This document shows, piece by piece, positions 34,112 to 45,900 of a DNA stretch of 64,000 nucleotides; position 1 is the stretch's first letter; every line of letters starts with the position of its first letter. The notes beneath the pieces were generated by a model. The model made no database searches. It saw nothing but the letters and a program-made list of their open reading frames with translations, and had not been told where the DNA came from. A program made the position numbers and the translations under genes. Source of the DNA: Stratiolaelaps scimitus (lineage: Eukaryota > Arthropoda > Arachnida > Mesostigmata > Laelapidae); assembly GCA_019614645.1 (NCBI GenBank), contig JABWDB010000018.1, positions 558,001 through 622,000 on the forward strand, read 5' to 3'.

Positions 34112-36973
34112 TCAAGATTTTTTTCTTCTTCTTTTATGTGGGCCACACAATATTATTGGCTCATTAGGACCAGTTATCGACTTCAACTTCGCCAACTTGA
34201 GGCCAGCGGTGGCAGGCCATCGGGTGATTTCGTCGATGGATTGGACCGCCTCGTGGTCCGTAGGGAAGCTTCGCAACAGAACGTCACGGTAGAAGTAGTC
34301 ACGACGCCGTAATTCATTTTTCGGGTCCACCCGTTCGAATGGGCGGCGCAGCGGAGCGGCGAGGACCAATTCCGAAGAAGTGGCTCTCCAAACGATCTTG
34401 TTAGATTTGTAACAACTAACAGCGGGGTCGCTGAGGCCCTGTCGGAGGTACCGCAAGTACGAACGGTTGTCGGACATTATCTTGGTGTCGTAACGGACGA
34501 GGACAGCAGGGTTTCGTTCCAGCGGGCGTCGCTCGAGCTCGAGGCGCCGCAAGGCTTGGTCGAGGTTGTTTTCCGACGTTGCTAACGACGCTCGTTTAGG
34601 CATGACTACGGTATATGACTTTTCGTCATAGACCAGGCCTTCATTGAACTGTCGTAGCTGGTCGGTCTCATCGACGGAGTGAAAGTCCGGAGGCACGTCG
34701 GTGACTCCGATTTTCTCGGTGGCCCACAGCTGTACGATACCACGCGCAGGCCTTGACATCGCCGCAGCGCAACATACTGAATGTACCCGCTGTACATCGA
34801 CCTGACGCGGACGAGATTTGGGTGCACCTCCGATCAGCCAGCCGAACGTCGACTGAGTGGCCACCAGTCCCGGAACAACTTCTCTCATGGTTCGACCGAC
34901 GACGTCGTAATAATAATCCATGCCTAGTAGGATGGTGGGTGGGTCTGTCGGTCCGTTGCTGGAGTACGAGGCGTCGGCCAGTGGGAACTTACCACCAAAC
35001 CGACGAATGGCACGGAGTGTGTCGGGCGAGCAGCGGTTCAGCGGACCGACATCGAAGTCATAGGCATACGCGGCGATAGAGACGCACCTTGATTCTCGTT
35101 GTCGACCGGTGAGGCACAAACAATAGCGTTCTGACACAAACGCCTTCTCACTGTTGACGCCTTTGATCACGAGATCGGCCCGTCCGGTAGGTTTGAGCTG
35201 CTCCAGCTTTACGATGAGCGACGGCGAAACAAGGGTCAACTGGCTCCCAGGATCCAGAAACACACGAACCGGCACTTCGACCCCTGCATGTGTTACTAGA
35301 GCAGAGGCCGTCATGACCATGGACGTGAAGTTACTGGTTGGGGCTGCTGACGCCACCATGAGAGAGGCCGTAGCTGCATTCACGATACCGGAGCCGTGCG
35401 CTTCATCAGCACCCTGTTGGTGCATGCTGCTGTAATGCGAACGGCTTTGACAGACTCCGCAGGCCACCTTTGGGCCTTCGCACCGTTGCCCCGCAGGGTG
35501 TTTCTGAGCGAAACAGGAATGGCATTTCCCCCTGCGGTCGAGGATGGCCTTGCGCTGCTGAAGTGTCATCGCGTGTGAGCAGCGAGAAGGTCGATGCTCC
35601 CTGCTATCACAAAAGAAACACGGGTTTCCAGCGTTGCGCTTCGGCGGATTTACTACAGCGGCTACCGTCGACTGCCACTGGGTACGCGGGGGGAAACGCG
35701 AATCAAAATTTCGCTTGCCCGGTCGGTCGTATGTTGAAGGCACCGGCTTGAAACGCTCTGGCTTCGGCGGTTCTCTATCGCGCAGTTGCGAGCGAGATGA
35801 TTCCTCCAGATGAGCGGTGTATCCTCGCAGGCAGCGAGTCAGCTGGCTCAGCCGCTCTCTGGCAACGTCCACCACACTCTGGTGTCGTGCAGTAGCAGAC
35901 TGATCAGCTGCGCCACACAGCTGATCTCGGCGGATGTCATTGTCAAATTCGAACACAAGCTGACTGGGCAGCGCCTTGCGAACGCTGTGTTCAAGCGACA
36001 GCGCATAGTGTTGTGCCTGCACACCGAGGGCTTCTAGCTGCAGGGTTGTCGTCTGGATGTGGTTCAGCAGTGTACGCAACCCCACAACATCACTGGTAGA
36101 TCGCACACGGGGGACTGCACTGAGTCGTTCCATGACGCGTCGTTGCTCGTGCTCGGTGCTGCCGAAATTTTCATCTAACAGGCGTATCGCTACATCATAA
36201 TTTTGCTCAATGATCTCCAAGCTGGCGATCAGCGTCTTCGGCGGCCCACGTAGCTTACTGATGAGGTGCAACAATCGTTCGATGTTGCTGGTATCTGGGC
36301 GCCTGTTCACCCATGCGAGGAACTGCGCACGGAAGATACGGTACGAGGCGTTGCCGTTGTGTCCATCAAAGGGTTCGACCCAGACATCGAGTGGCGCAGC
36401 GGAGGGGGCGATCATTGGTCGCTGCCGTTCAGACGCAGCAGACGAGGTCAGCGGCGGTAGACCCTCGCATCCCGTAGCTGATGCTGTGGTTACCCGCTGA
36501 GGCACCTCTGAGGCCGCGGTGGAGTATATCGAGCGAAGTGTGTTGGTGACGTTGCCAATTTCTGCCACCGGTAAGCTCAATCGCGCATTTCCGAGATGTA
36601 TGAACGACCCGAGCTTATCCGCCCAATCCTCAGCCTCTTCGATATCGACCTCTACTTCGCAATCCAATTCAGGGTGGTCGAAGATTTTTTGGTCAAGAAT
36701 GCTGAGGCGGGATTGCGCAGCCTGTATTTCGCTTATGACAGCGGTGAGGTTTGCACGTCCTTCCAGGTTCGCGATGTCGATGGTAGGGACGAGTGCACCT
36801 TTTGCAGCCATTCTGTTGCGCAGTGTCGTACGCTGACAGCGCAGGATTCGTAACCTTTTTGGCGGAGATGTCGGGACACCTTGCGACGAGTTGTCGCTGA
36901 TACTTTGCGCTGGCGTCGAGTTGTTAGCGCCTTGGCCATCCTGCTGGCGTCGGGGCGAATGGTCGATTCCCAT
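34112..36973 (-). CDS. BEL Gag-protease-partial RT polyprotein, RT-dead
   Basis: The ORF has 953 codons from ATG to a stop. Residues ~200-400 form the BEL Gag core (PFDGHNGNASYRIFRAQF, LLDENFGSTEHEQRRV), found in DUF1759-type proteins. Cys/His knuckles follow at C452-C455-H460-C465, C484-C487 and C505-C508. The aspartyl protease has FLDPGSQLTLVS (D574; DPG where DSG or DTG is common). The start of RT is present (FNEGLVYDEKSYTVVMPK, LDQALRRLE). The sequence then jumps to DYFYRDVLLRSFPT, which corresponds to the RT active-site region where BEL elements have YVDD. Here it reads YRDV, losing a catalytic Asp. Fingers and palm between these parts, RNase H and integrase are absent. Gag may still form particles, which is consistent with trans-mobilisation. 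The frame is otherwise unbroken. Confidence 0.9.
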   Translation of the reverse strand: MGIDHSPRRQQDGQGANNSTPAQSISDNSSQGVPTSPPKRLRILRCQRTTLRNRMAAKGALVPTIDIANLEGRANLTAVISEIQAAQSRLSILDQKIFDHPELDCEVEVDIEEAEDWADKLGSFIHLGNARLSLPVAEIGNVTNTLRSIYSTAASEVPQRVTTASATGCEGLPPLTSSAASERQRPMIAPSAAPLDVWVEPFDGHNGNASYRIFRAQFLAWVNRRPDTSNIERLLHLISKLRGPPKTLIASLEIIEQNYDVAIRLLDENFGSTEHEQRRVMERLSAVPRVRSTSDVVGLRTLLNHIQTTTLQLEALGVQAQHYALSLEHSVRKALPSQLVFEFDNDIRRDQLCGAADQSATARHQSVVDVARERLSQLTRCLRGYTAHLEESSRSQLRDREPPKPERFKPVPSTYDRPGKRNFDSRFPPRTQWQSTVAAVVNPPKRNAGNPCFFCDSREHRPSRCSHAMTLQQRKAILDRRGKCHSCFAQKHPAGQRCEGPKVACGVCQSRSHYSSMHQQGADEAHGSGIVNAATASLMVASAAPTSNFTSMVMTASALVTHAGVEVPVRVFLDPGSQLTLVSPSLIVKLEQLKPTGRADLVIKGVNSEKAFVSERYCLCLTGRQRESRCVSIAAYAYDFDVGPLNRCSPDTLRAIRRFGGKFPLADASYSSNGPTDPPTILLGMDYYYDVVGRTMREVVPGLVATQSTFGWLIGGAPKSRPRQVDVQRVHSVCCAAAMSRPARGIVQLWATEKIGVTDVPPDFHSVDETDQLRQFNEGLVYDEKSYTVVMPKRASLATSENNLDQALRRLELERRPLERNPAVLVRYDTKIMSDNRSYLRYLRQGLSDPAVSCYKSNKIVWRATSSELVLAAPLRRPFERVDPKNELRRRDYFYRDVLLRSFPTDHEAVQSIDEITRWPATAGLKLAKLKSITGPNEPIILCGPHKRRRKKS

Positions 36974-37223
36974 ATTGAACGCACACCTTTTAATCGAAAC
37001 TCACGGCCCACCAGCTAGTCCGTAAAAGCACTACGGGGTTCGCCGCACAGCCGGGTCCCGATGAGTCACGCCAGGTCACGTACGCTGAGTCGCTTCACCA
37101 CTGTGGTCCGCAGGACCGAGTTCAGATACTGATTCTGTCACGAATTTACAGACAATTTTCATGCGCGGCTTCGCGCAATTTGAACGCTCGTCGGCTCTGC
37201 TGGCACCTGTAGATTTGTCTCTT

Positions 37224-37863
37224 GCGATGTAAGATCGCGATGCGAGTCGGAGGGGTCCAGGCAGGGTCGCCTAGGTGCGGTCGCTTGCTGTGTCGCGCCG
37301 TGGGTGTGCCAAACAGTTGCTGACGTAGTCGGCAGCAACGCGAATGCGATGTAAGATCGCGATACGGGTCGGAGGGGTTCAGGCGGGGTCGCCTAAGTGC
37401 GGTCGCTTGCTGTGTCACGCCGTTAGTGGGCCCAACAGTTGCTGACGTAGTCGGCAGCAACGCGAAGTTCCGCGCACTCTGGTCACGCGCACCAATTTTT
37501 TGTGTGTGCCGAACAGTTGCTGACGTAGTCGGCAGCAACGCAAATGCGATGTAAGATCGCGATACGAGTCGGAGGGGTCCAGGCGGGGTAGCCTAGGTGC
37601 GGTCGCTTGCTGTCACGCCGTGGGTGGGCCCAACAGTTGCTGACGTAGTCGGCAGCAACGCGAAGTTCCGCTGTGTGTGCCGAACAGTTGCTGACGTAGT
37701 CGGCAGCAACGCAAATGCGATGTAAGATCGCGATACGAGTCGGAGGGGTCCAGGCGGGGTCGCCTAGGTGCGGTCGCTTGCTGTCACGCCGTGGGTGGGC
37801 CCAACAGTTGCTGACGTAGTCGGCAGCAACGCGAAGTTCCGCGCACTCTGGTCACGCGCACCA
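37224..37863 (-). repeat. Tandem leader repeats with six hairpins and a second primer-binding site
   Basis: Units begin at 37224, 37346, 37546 and 37717 with GCGATGTAAGATCGCGAT and vary from about 120 to 200 bp. Each carries one or two copies of GTTGCTG...CAGCAAC, a 7-bp stem with a 10-base loop, starting at 37316, 37438, 37516, 37636, 37687 and 37807. The 18-base primer-binding sequence occurs again, unchanged, at 37477-37494. In LTR elements this leader usually holds dimerisation and packaging signals. The repeats probably arose by slippage or strand transfer during reverse transcription. Confidence 0.9.
37846..37863 (-). promoter_or_regulatory. BEL primer-binding site
   Basis: Four bases inside the 5' LTR edge, the minus strand starts TGGTGCGCGTGACCAGAG. 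The plus strand therefore ends in CCA (CTCTGGTCACGCGCACCA), the form of a tRNA 3' end. Minus-strand DNA synthesis would begin from this tRNA. The isoacceptor was not identified. Confidence 0.75.
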
Positions 37864-37867
37864 ATTT

Positions 37868-38353
37868 TGTGGGAAAATGTAGGCAGCGACGTAATCGGCG
37901 CTCCCGTCTCCACAAAGAGGTGTGGATCGTATAGTGGGTTTGGTTCTGTGGTTGGAACTTCGTGTCGGGACGAGACTCACTGAGTCTGGCGTTTCCTACG
38001 TTGACGCTAATGGTTAACGCTAAGTGAAGACACACTGCTTCGCTGTGACCAGACAGGACCTTTGTCCTCCTGCGACTCTCTCTGACTGCCTTCAATTGTA
38101 GAGTGCAAAGGCCGGGCTTTATTTCAAACACAGGCAGATCCTTGTGTGGGTGTAGGATCGGCGAGGGCATGCTGTTCACAATAACATGAGGGGGAGGGCA
38201 ATGCTGGATCGCACTCGGTCTGCTCTCTAACACAATTCGAACATCAACATGTGTTCTACGATCGCTGCCTCGCGGTGCCCCATATAAGTGTAAATGTGTT
38301 TTGTGCTACGTTTATATCATTATTGGTAAGCGATCCCGTACATATTTTCCACA
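37868..38353 (-). repeat. BEL 5' LTR
   Basis: 486 bp. It contains the same signals as the 3' LTR, with AATAAA on the minus strand at 38118-38123. It would drive transcription towards lower coordinates, into the leader and Gag. Confidence 0.95.
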
Positions 38354-38358
38354 TATAT

Positions 38359-41300
38359 AAATATATGATGAGAATGAAAAGGTGCAGATGGGAGCGCATT
38401 GGTATAAATACGATCGTACAAGTCGACTCATGGTGGTGAAATGGCTGGCTAATGCCGAGGAGATTCGAGCTACAATGTGAACCAAATAGCAACCATGGCA
38501 AAATGTCCAATTAAAATGAAATTCTGTGATTTACATACAGCCGTTTGAAACACCCTCAGGCCTGACTTGTCAGGATGACTTAACGATCCCTTCATTTGCT
38601 CTTATGTTTATTATAATATAATACAAAGAGTGCGCGCAGTCACGCGTTCATGTGTATACCAGTAAGATTTACCCATTTAGAGTGTGTATTTACCAAGATT
38701 AGTCAATATCTGCCTTCCTTTCCACCGTTTCCCTGCAACTAATATAACAACTGACTTCCTGGCAATGTTGTCATTTAGCTCGGGCAGGATGCCCGACGTA
38801 GGTCCTCACTGAGCGGAATTTTTTCTCAAGGCTTTCAACATAACTGCTCCGCAGTAATGAAGGACACGCATTAAATGAGGGCGGACGCTTCTTCTCACAC
38901 TGCCCGGGTCACTCCCCAGCGGAAGAAGCCGTTGAGTTGATTGCGGACCATCCAACTGCAGTTCTTCTCGAGGTTCTCGCTTCGCCTGAGGTCCATAGCT
39001 GAGGCCCTGCCTCAATTGTTCGATTCGGCCTGGCCACTGAATTCAGATGATGAAGCTGAAGTGTATGGCTTGATGGGACACAATGGAAACGAACAGACGG
39101 TGCGACTTCCGGAAGCGGGTTTTGCTCCCAAACGAGAAAGTGCCTTTAATAATCATCACAGTTGTGGCGGCGCACAAACACGTATACGGACACCAACCCG
39201 CTGAGGCAGAGACGTTTCCTAAGAGCGCACAAAGGAAGCTTTCTTCCACTCTATCGTAATGAGTGATGACTAGTGCGGAATGGAATTAATGCAGTAGTAT
39301 AATATGCAACCATGTTGTTCTGCTTGTGTGCGACATAAAAAATGACAGAAGCTGCGCAGGGTCGTCTGACAAACACGCCATCGACCCTGAACTGGTCGTG
39401 CAGATGTGTCGGCGAGCTATCTTATATACGCTAAAGTGGAATCTTAAGTTTATACAATGATAATAACGTAGGATTGGTGGAGCTGGCAGACCAGTCACAA
39501 GTTGGCTTGTGTCGTTTATTTGTTATTCTAATCGAAAAATGGCAATTTTCACCAATTTTCCATCTATTCGCCCCTCAAGTTGTTCTAGCCAGACTTACGC
39601 GCACTGCCACCTGCGGATGAACGAAGCCACTCGCTCGAACCGCACACCTTCGAGCGACTTCGCAGTTTCATGCTTCGATCTGCACACTCGTACTGTGCTC
39701 GATCCCGCTTGCGCAATCTGCGAATGGCTTCTTGCTGTGTCGGTATATGTGGAGACACGGTGCGTTTGCCTCGCGGTTCCGCGTTCTGTCTCTGTTTGGG
39801 ATGCACGCGTAACGGCCACTGCCTCCGGCTACAACAACGACGCCTGTCTACTTGTGCAACTGAATTCAAAAGCCGACAAAAAAGGAAGTAGCGAGATCCA
39901 AGAGGGACTCCTCGGAGATATGTGAAATTCATCCCCAGGGAACAATACCATGGTTGCTCTATTTTGGCTTTCGATGTGCCGTTCGCATTGTCTGTTGTTT
40001 TCTCTCTTTATGCTTGCAACTCTTTTCCGCGTGTCTGGTTCGTTCCCTCTCCGCTGAGGTCGTTGACCCTGAGGCACGAAGTGGAAATGGATGTATAACA
40101 TTAACAGACGTACCTCTGATTATCTGTGGCAATTCTGTGGCTTAAGTGAATTGTGTTGATTTGCCTTATTAAGCCAGCTTTGAAAGGTCGTTATTTGATT
40201 ACCGATTATAGATCGGTCTGTAACGCAGGCTGAGCAGTCGGCCGAAACGTAACGAAATGTATCTTGACAAAAATTGTTTCAACCCTACCGTCGTCACGCA
40301 GTCAACACTGAATAGATACATAATCTACGAATGTATATAGACAAATTTTTCTTTAAATATATCTGAATATGTAATATACACAAACATACATCTTAATTGT
40401 TGCACGCTTGTTTGCATAACGATATGAGGTATCCATTGTGCGTAGCCAGTTAGTCTGCGTGGCCAATGCACCGCTACTGCTGATAACGAAGGCTACTCGT
40501 CTCACAGCCAAAAATAACCCATTTGTTTTTTGTTGTGGTCTCCAGAGAAATCCTCTACCCAAACACATAAATAGCAAAGCTCGCCGCGCATCAGCCACGA
40601 CTGGCTCGTCGGTCAGTAAGTATGCGCCCTCTGCTATGACACCTGTAACGTGGCGAATGTCATTCCCAATGATCATCTTGGTGAATGCATGATACACTCG
40701 GAATGAAGACGCCACCGTGCTCAGCCCATTAGCGCATGGTTTGACAATGCTGAATGGCAATCATTTAAAGACTTATGGAAGTATTGTAACTAGTTCCGGT
40801 ATGGGCACTCTGCTGAACGCAAGGGTCAGCTAAATACAAGATCGGCCCAGTTAACGGAAGGCTCTCCCAGAATATATAAGACGATGTAACCTGTCTTCGT
40901 AGTAGTTATTTCTGAGATGTTTCGTCAATGTTTGTTAATACCATAGTTGAAGATAAATACTCATAGAAGTTGTGGCACAGCTGAATCGAATAACACCGAA
41001 TAAATGTACATTTCAAGGTAATTCCAGTAATATATAGCGTGTGCGCGTTTATGCCAGATGCAGCAACGTGTAGAATGACATGAACAAATTGCAGTGCTTG
41101 CCAAAAATGGGCAGGCTGCTGCAAGGCCTGCAAAAAGCTGTCAACCAGCCTGCAAAAAGCTGTCGACGACCACTGACTGAATTAATACATTTTTAAGGTT
41201 GGGTCATCGGCGATTCGAAGATAATATGACGGTTCTATGACGATAGAAGTACGGTTACAGGTAGTTACGTATGTATAAGACTGGTTGGTTAACTCTTAGC

Positions 41301-41640
41301 CAGGCAAAGATAAGAAGATTTGAAACTACAATTGATATATATATATATATATATATATAATCGCAACAACGCCGTTTTGATTAAAAGCGACCGTATCGTT
41401 TACGATATTTATTTTCATCATCCCAGCAAAACGATCCCTGTCCATATCTGTGGATAATTATGAGAAAGCGCGAAAAGTCCGCCCTTCGTCACGCGGACGA
41501 CTGCGCGCCGACGAAAGCCAACTTGACTCTCGAAAGTTTCTCGCTCTATTTCGCGATTTAAAGCCAATTACTTGAGACGATTCGCGATCCACGTGTCCCC
41601 ACTCACTTCAACTCCTATGGCAATTCGACGAGGCGGTTTC
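38359..41640. other. Non-coding stretch
   Basis: No recognised gene. Overlapping short frames at 39509-39932 lie in a GC-richer segment without a known domain. A GGCCGAAACGTA motif occurs near 40238 and an AT run at 41335-41358. Confidence 0.45.
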
Positions 41641-42930
41641 GCCTTCCGCCGTTCGAATTTGATCGCCACTGTCTCAGCGCCAGCTCTCGGCGGCGAAATC
41701 CGTTTCGGCGTTCGTTTTATATAAAGGTTCACCTACTTCCACCCGTTCCGTTCGTTCTTCGTTTAGGCCGTGGTCCTCATCTTCGTTTTCTTCTTCTTCT
41801 CTTCGTTTTCGTGTCCTTCGTTTCGTTTGAGCCATCCCCAGTCGTTGGCCTGTTCCCTTCGTTGTTTCGTGCAAGCCGGCCTAGTGTTGGCCTGCCCGAC
41901 TCTGTATGCCCTGACCGGGAATCACTCGTAGCCATCGCTGCTGCTTCCTCGGCAGCACCAACGGTTAAAGCCGCCGCCGCTAGTGTTACTGCTGCGGCAA
42001 TAGACGAGCAGCGCGAAGGGGTGTGCGGCGACGCAAGGATTCGACGGGGACTACGCAGGGCGACCGCCGAGCCTAACGCGAGTTGTGGGACAGAACTAAC
42101 GGGGGTCGTGCGCGAAGGTTATATTAATGAAGTGCTGGAGAGCGGGTGGCGCCGGGGGGTAGCCGAGAGCCGACCGACAGCAGGGGGAACGCGCGCGCGC
42201 AAGGCAATTTCCCTTTCTTTTCTCGCGCATTTTCTCCTCGGCTATCTCACTCGCGCGCTCCCGCTCTCTCTCTCTCTCGCTCGCTCGCTTGCTCGCTTTG
42301 GAGAGTCGTCGACGAGGGTGGCTGGGCGCTCGGGCGGCGACGCCGGCACCGTCTGCGGAGCAGGACGAGCAGCGACAAGACGCAAAGGCGGTGTGTGGCC
42401 TCGCTCGCTCGCTCGGTCGAAAACGGTCGGTCGGTCGGGGGAGAGACGTTTTTACACTGTCGAAATGAATAGGGTCGTCTCGCCGGCGGCCCGGTTCCGG
42501 AATACAGTTTCGCTCGAGCCGTAGTAGCCCACGGGTTGGTTGCTTCCCGACGCCCGTCCAGACCCGTGTTTCCTGGTGGCCCCCTAACTGTCGCCTGTGT
42601 CGTCGTCGTCGTCGTCTGTGCAGATGGGTCCCGCAGAAGGGTCCGACGACCGGCTGACAACAGCACTGTGAATGTTTTCGTTCAGACTCACGGCTTCGTA
42701 AGCGGGACAGCCAGAGGCATACACATGTGACACACAGATATACACAAATGTTTCTTTGGGGGTTACGAGGGGAACGGGCGGGAGCGAGGGGGGGGGTAAG
42801 CTTCACCATATATTTTTTTGGCTTGAGTCTCTCACAGGGTCTCTGCTTCGTCGACTGTATCGCGCCTGATGGAAAGATTGAGATAGAGAGACTGACATTC
42901 GCCTTGCACATTACTTGCTGTTGAACAGTA
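41641..42930 (+). other. GC-rich, CT-rich island, possible promoter and 5' UTR of a host gene
   Basis: Composition changes sharply here: CpG-rich with TTC/CTT, CTCTCT, GCTCGCTCGC and GTCGTCGTC tracts. Frames are long on both strands (237 codons from a GTG at 41811 on plus, 271 on minus) but are low in complexity, so I do not call them genes. A TATA box at 41718-41727 stands at the upstream edge. A transcription start with a long untranslated first exon to the right is the simplest reading; the rest of the gene would lie outside the recognisable sequence. Confidence 0.35.
41718..41727 (+). promoter_or_regulatory. TATA box of a possible Pol II promoter
   Basis: TATATAAAGG is a textbook TATA element, set in non-repetitive sequence immediately before the GC-rich island. 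A start about 30 bases downstream would fall in the CCGTTCCGTTCGTTC stretch. No exact initiator consensus is visible. Confidence 0.4.
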
Positions 42931-45900
42931 TGCTACTGTAATTAGAGATAACATTTCAAGTTTAGTTCCTCAATGTACATGTATGAACGCAGACGTACGC
43001 GGTTTTAGTGATATTGGCGGGATTCATTCTGGCTATATCTCAACCCATACGGTGTCCGCTGCCAATGTATCCCGTACATGGCGCTCAAACCAACCCGAGC
43101 ATAGCGCTAAGCTATCCCCCTAATTGCCCCAGAAAAGCCGCGGTCTGCCACGGGCGTTTAGGCACATTCCCCTTCACTGAACTTTCATGTGTACCATATA
43201 CTTTATAATTATTTTAGCTTAATCAGTTTAATAACATAAATCTGTTTTACAAAATAAATACTATTGTCGACTTATAGCATCAACTTCGTATTCGCACAAC
43301 GCACGCTGGATCCTTTAAAGCCTTCTAACGCCTGAAGGCGGTGTTAACACACTCTAGAGTAATTTGTATAAACACAATTAATATGTAATAATTGCTTTGA
43401 GCCACACAAATAAAACTGAGAAGAACAACTGGATGTTAAGCAAGAATTAGCATGAGTCGTGTCTGTGAAAGATCAATTTCGGATGGTCCGAATTCGTATA
43501 TGCGTCCAGGGGGCGTTCCTTTAATTCCAATAGTGATTTATCATTAACTCACAATCTGTCGCTTCCAAACGAAAAAGTTATCCACAATCTACCCGACATC
43601 GCTTCTCGGCGCTTCCGTGGCTGTTCCCATGCAACTGTCAGAAGGTGGACGCCATTCGCCTGACACGACGAAAATAGAGTGACGCTCTAATTTAATCCCT
43701 ATCCTCAAGTGGCTTTTGAAGAATGCCACAGTACGTTGCGAGGAGAGGCGCGATCTCTGAAGACGCGCCAAAGCAGGGCGCACTTCCCTCTTGAGGCGTT
43801 CAACATACTTATGATGCCTTCGCGGTTGACAGGTTTATCCTCCACGTGGAAACTATCCAGTTTGACAAGAAGAACCGTTATCAACTAGGGAAACCTCTCG
43901 ACACTGTGTTATTCTGTCAAACTTGTCATTGTCAAGTTTCAACGCATATGTGAAACCAGAGAACGGAACGGAATACGATGAGAGAATTTTCGGACGCGTA
44001 GAAAATTTGACTTCAGGATGATATTGGTACAGTGTATTAAAATTATATATATATATATATTTTTTTTTTTTAGATATATATATATATAGTGACTTTTTGG
44101 TAGATGCATTGTGTTGTGCCGCGAGAGTGGTATACTGTACTAAAAATAATATTTTTAGCACAGGCCTCATTTATTCGTAAGGGCATCCTAGCAGCAAATC
44201 GGTTACGAGTCTACGAGGCTTTCTCCTAAATAGCGCACAAAGGCTGAAGCCATAGATTGGCAGTCAAATTACAAGAGAAGATTGCTCTCTTGTTATGGAG
44301 ACATGGATTTTTGTATTCCCTTCGATGGGTTGGGGATAATGCCTGCCTAAACACTGCCCTGTCCGAGGTGTTACAGTCATTCGTTGTGGCGCTAAAACCT
44401 CCATGGCAGGATCACATTTTTCAAAATCACCATTCCATATATTACAGTTCTCAGATGGATGTGGAGACTCGCTGATGAAAACTAACGAGATTTAGCTGTT
44501 GTTTGTGATCTCCGACGATTTGGACAAATCGTTAAATGCCACTTGAGTTTATCTTGCTTAGATCATGTTAGTCATCATGACCATGTCGTGTTGGTTGGAT
44601 CATGACGAGGAGTCGGACGAGCACCGGACAATTTGCACGGTTCCATAGCATCTCAACGCCACCAATGGGCTCGCTAATCCAGGATTTTGGCCAAGAGCTG
44701 ACGTTAAGGCTGTTCTCAATATTGATCAAAGTTGATACACAGCAAGTGCATACAGAACGTTCCTGCACTGCTGAAACATTTCGGGAAGCGAATCATGCAG
44801 CTATGTCCGAACTCACGGCAGCGTTCCACCTGGTAATGATTTTCTATGTGACACGACCTGACCTCTGGCAAATGAATAAATCTGACACGGAGCGTCTACG
44901 ACCTTTTACGCAGACAATTGTGCATTAAAATGCAATTACCGTATTTCATATTATTGTGTGCCTATTAATATCGTTGGAAGTTCTAATTTCGATTAGTCAG
45001 GCAGGATCATTTGTTTCTATAGATAAATAACATTAAGCGGTTACTGAAGCTCCCATCACCGTGCAGTGGCAAGCACTCTCGGGATACGCCCATATCAGCC
45101 TACGACAAATCTTGGAAAGCACATAGACCAAAGCATTTTTCTGGGATACGTAACGGGACTGACGACGATGACCGAACGTAGGAAAAACATTCTGTTTCAT
45201 TAAGATCTTATGATTAGTACCTCAGAATTACTACAAACAATAATATAAGAAGTACACTGCTGTACAAAGTATGCTCTCTTGTTTGCCTACATACCCCGTT
45301 CCCAACAATCCCCTTCTAGCGTTCGTCTGTCCGCCTCGCAAATGACCGCCGACGCTGCGAAGTCCTTTTTGTAGAGTCACTGAGTCGCGACGTTCTCTGC
45401 AAAAGGAGAAAATCGCGAGAAAAGGCAGCACAGCCGGAACCGGAAATCGTAAAGTGGTACACCAGGGCAGGTTCCGGTTTTCTTAGCGTGTGTGGAACCC
45501 GCATGATCTATTTGGTAACAAAGGGCAGCAAATTGCACAGAAAGAACTCGATGACGGTGTGACGATGAAGAAAACTCGCTGCGCAGGGAGCTGAGACGCT
45601 GCTTGTTAGTGCCATATTAGTTGTGTAGCTTGATTCGTCCATGGCTTGATATGTATGTTTGTCGTAGAATAATGAAAAAATGAAATTGCCAAAATTACCC
45701 CCATCGAGCCAACAGTAAATGGACTTAACGATAACGATACTATGCGAGACGTAATGCCAGTTCGCGTTATGTCTGCCGCTAGTCCCGTAACGGAAACAGC
45801 AGCTATTGATACGATTGGGTGCAACGCGGAATCGCCCCTTATGTGGATTACACGAACCTATTGCCGCTCGTTGCAGCTGCTTGAGGAATCGGCGTGAGCG

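Larger units (their letters stand above)
33473..38353 (-). mobile_element. BEL/Pao LTR retrotransposon, non-autonomous internal-deletion copy
   Basis: A 4,881-bp insertion on the minus strand bounded by two 486-bp LTRs with TG...CA ends and flanked by TATAT on both sides. In transcription order it has a 5' LTR, a primer-binding site, a repetitive leader of about 890 bp, one ORF (Gag, protease and parts of RT) and a 3' LTR. Complete BEL/Pao elements also carry full RT, RNase H and integrase. Here most of RT and everything downstream is gone, and only about 150 bp separate the ORF stop from the 3' LTR. I saw no purine-rich tract next to the 3' LTR. Two LTR mismatches imply a recent insertion, presumably made with enzymes from a complete relative. 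Confidence 0.92.

Noticed and set aside
40353..40760. 135-codon minus-strand frame
   Set aside because: It begins at TTG. The peptide looks fairly composed but matches nothing I know and has no splice signals.
41811..42911. Overlapping long frames of 237 codons (plus) and 271 codons (minus)
   Set aside because: Both are built from low-complexity Ser/Arg/Ala tracts in a GC-rich island, and the plus frame starts at GTG. Compositional openness rather than proteins.
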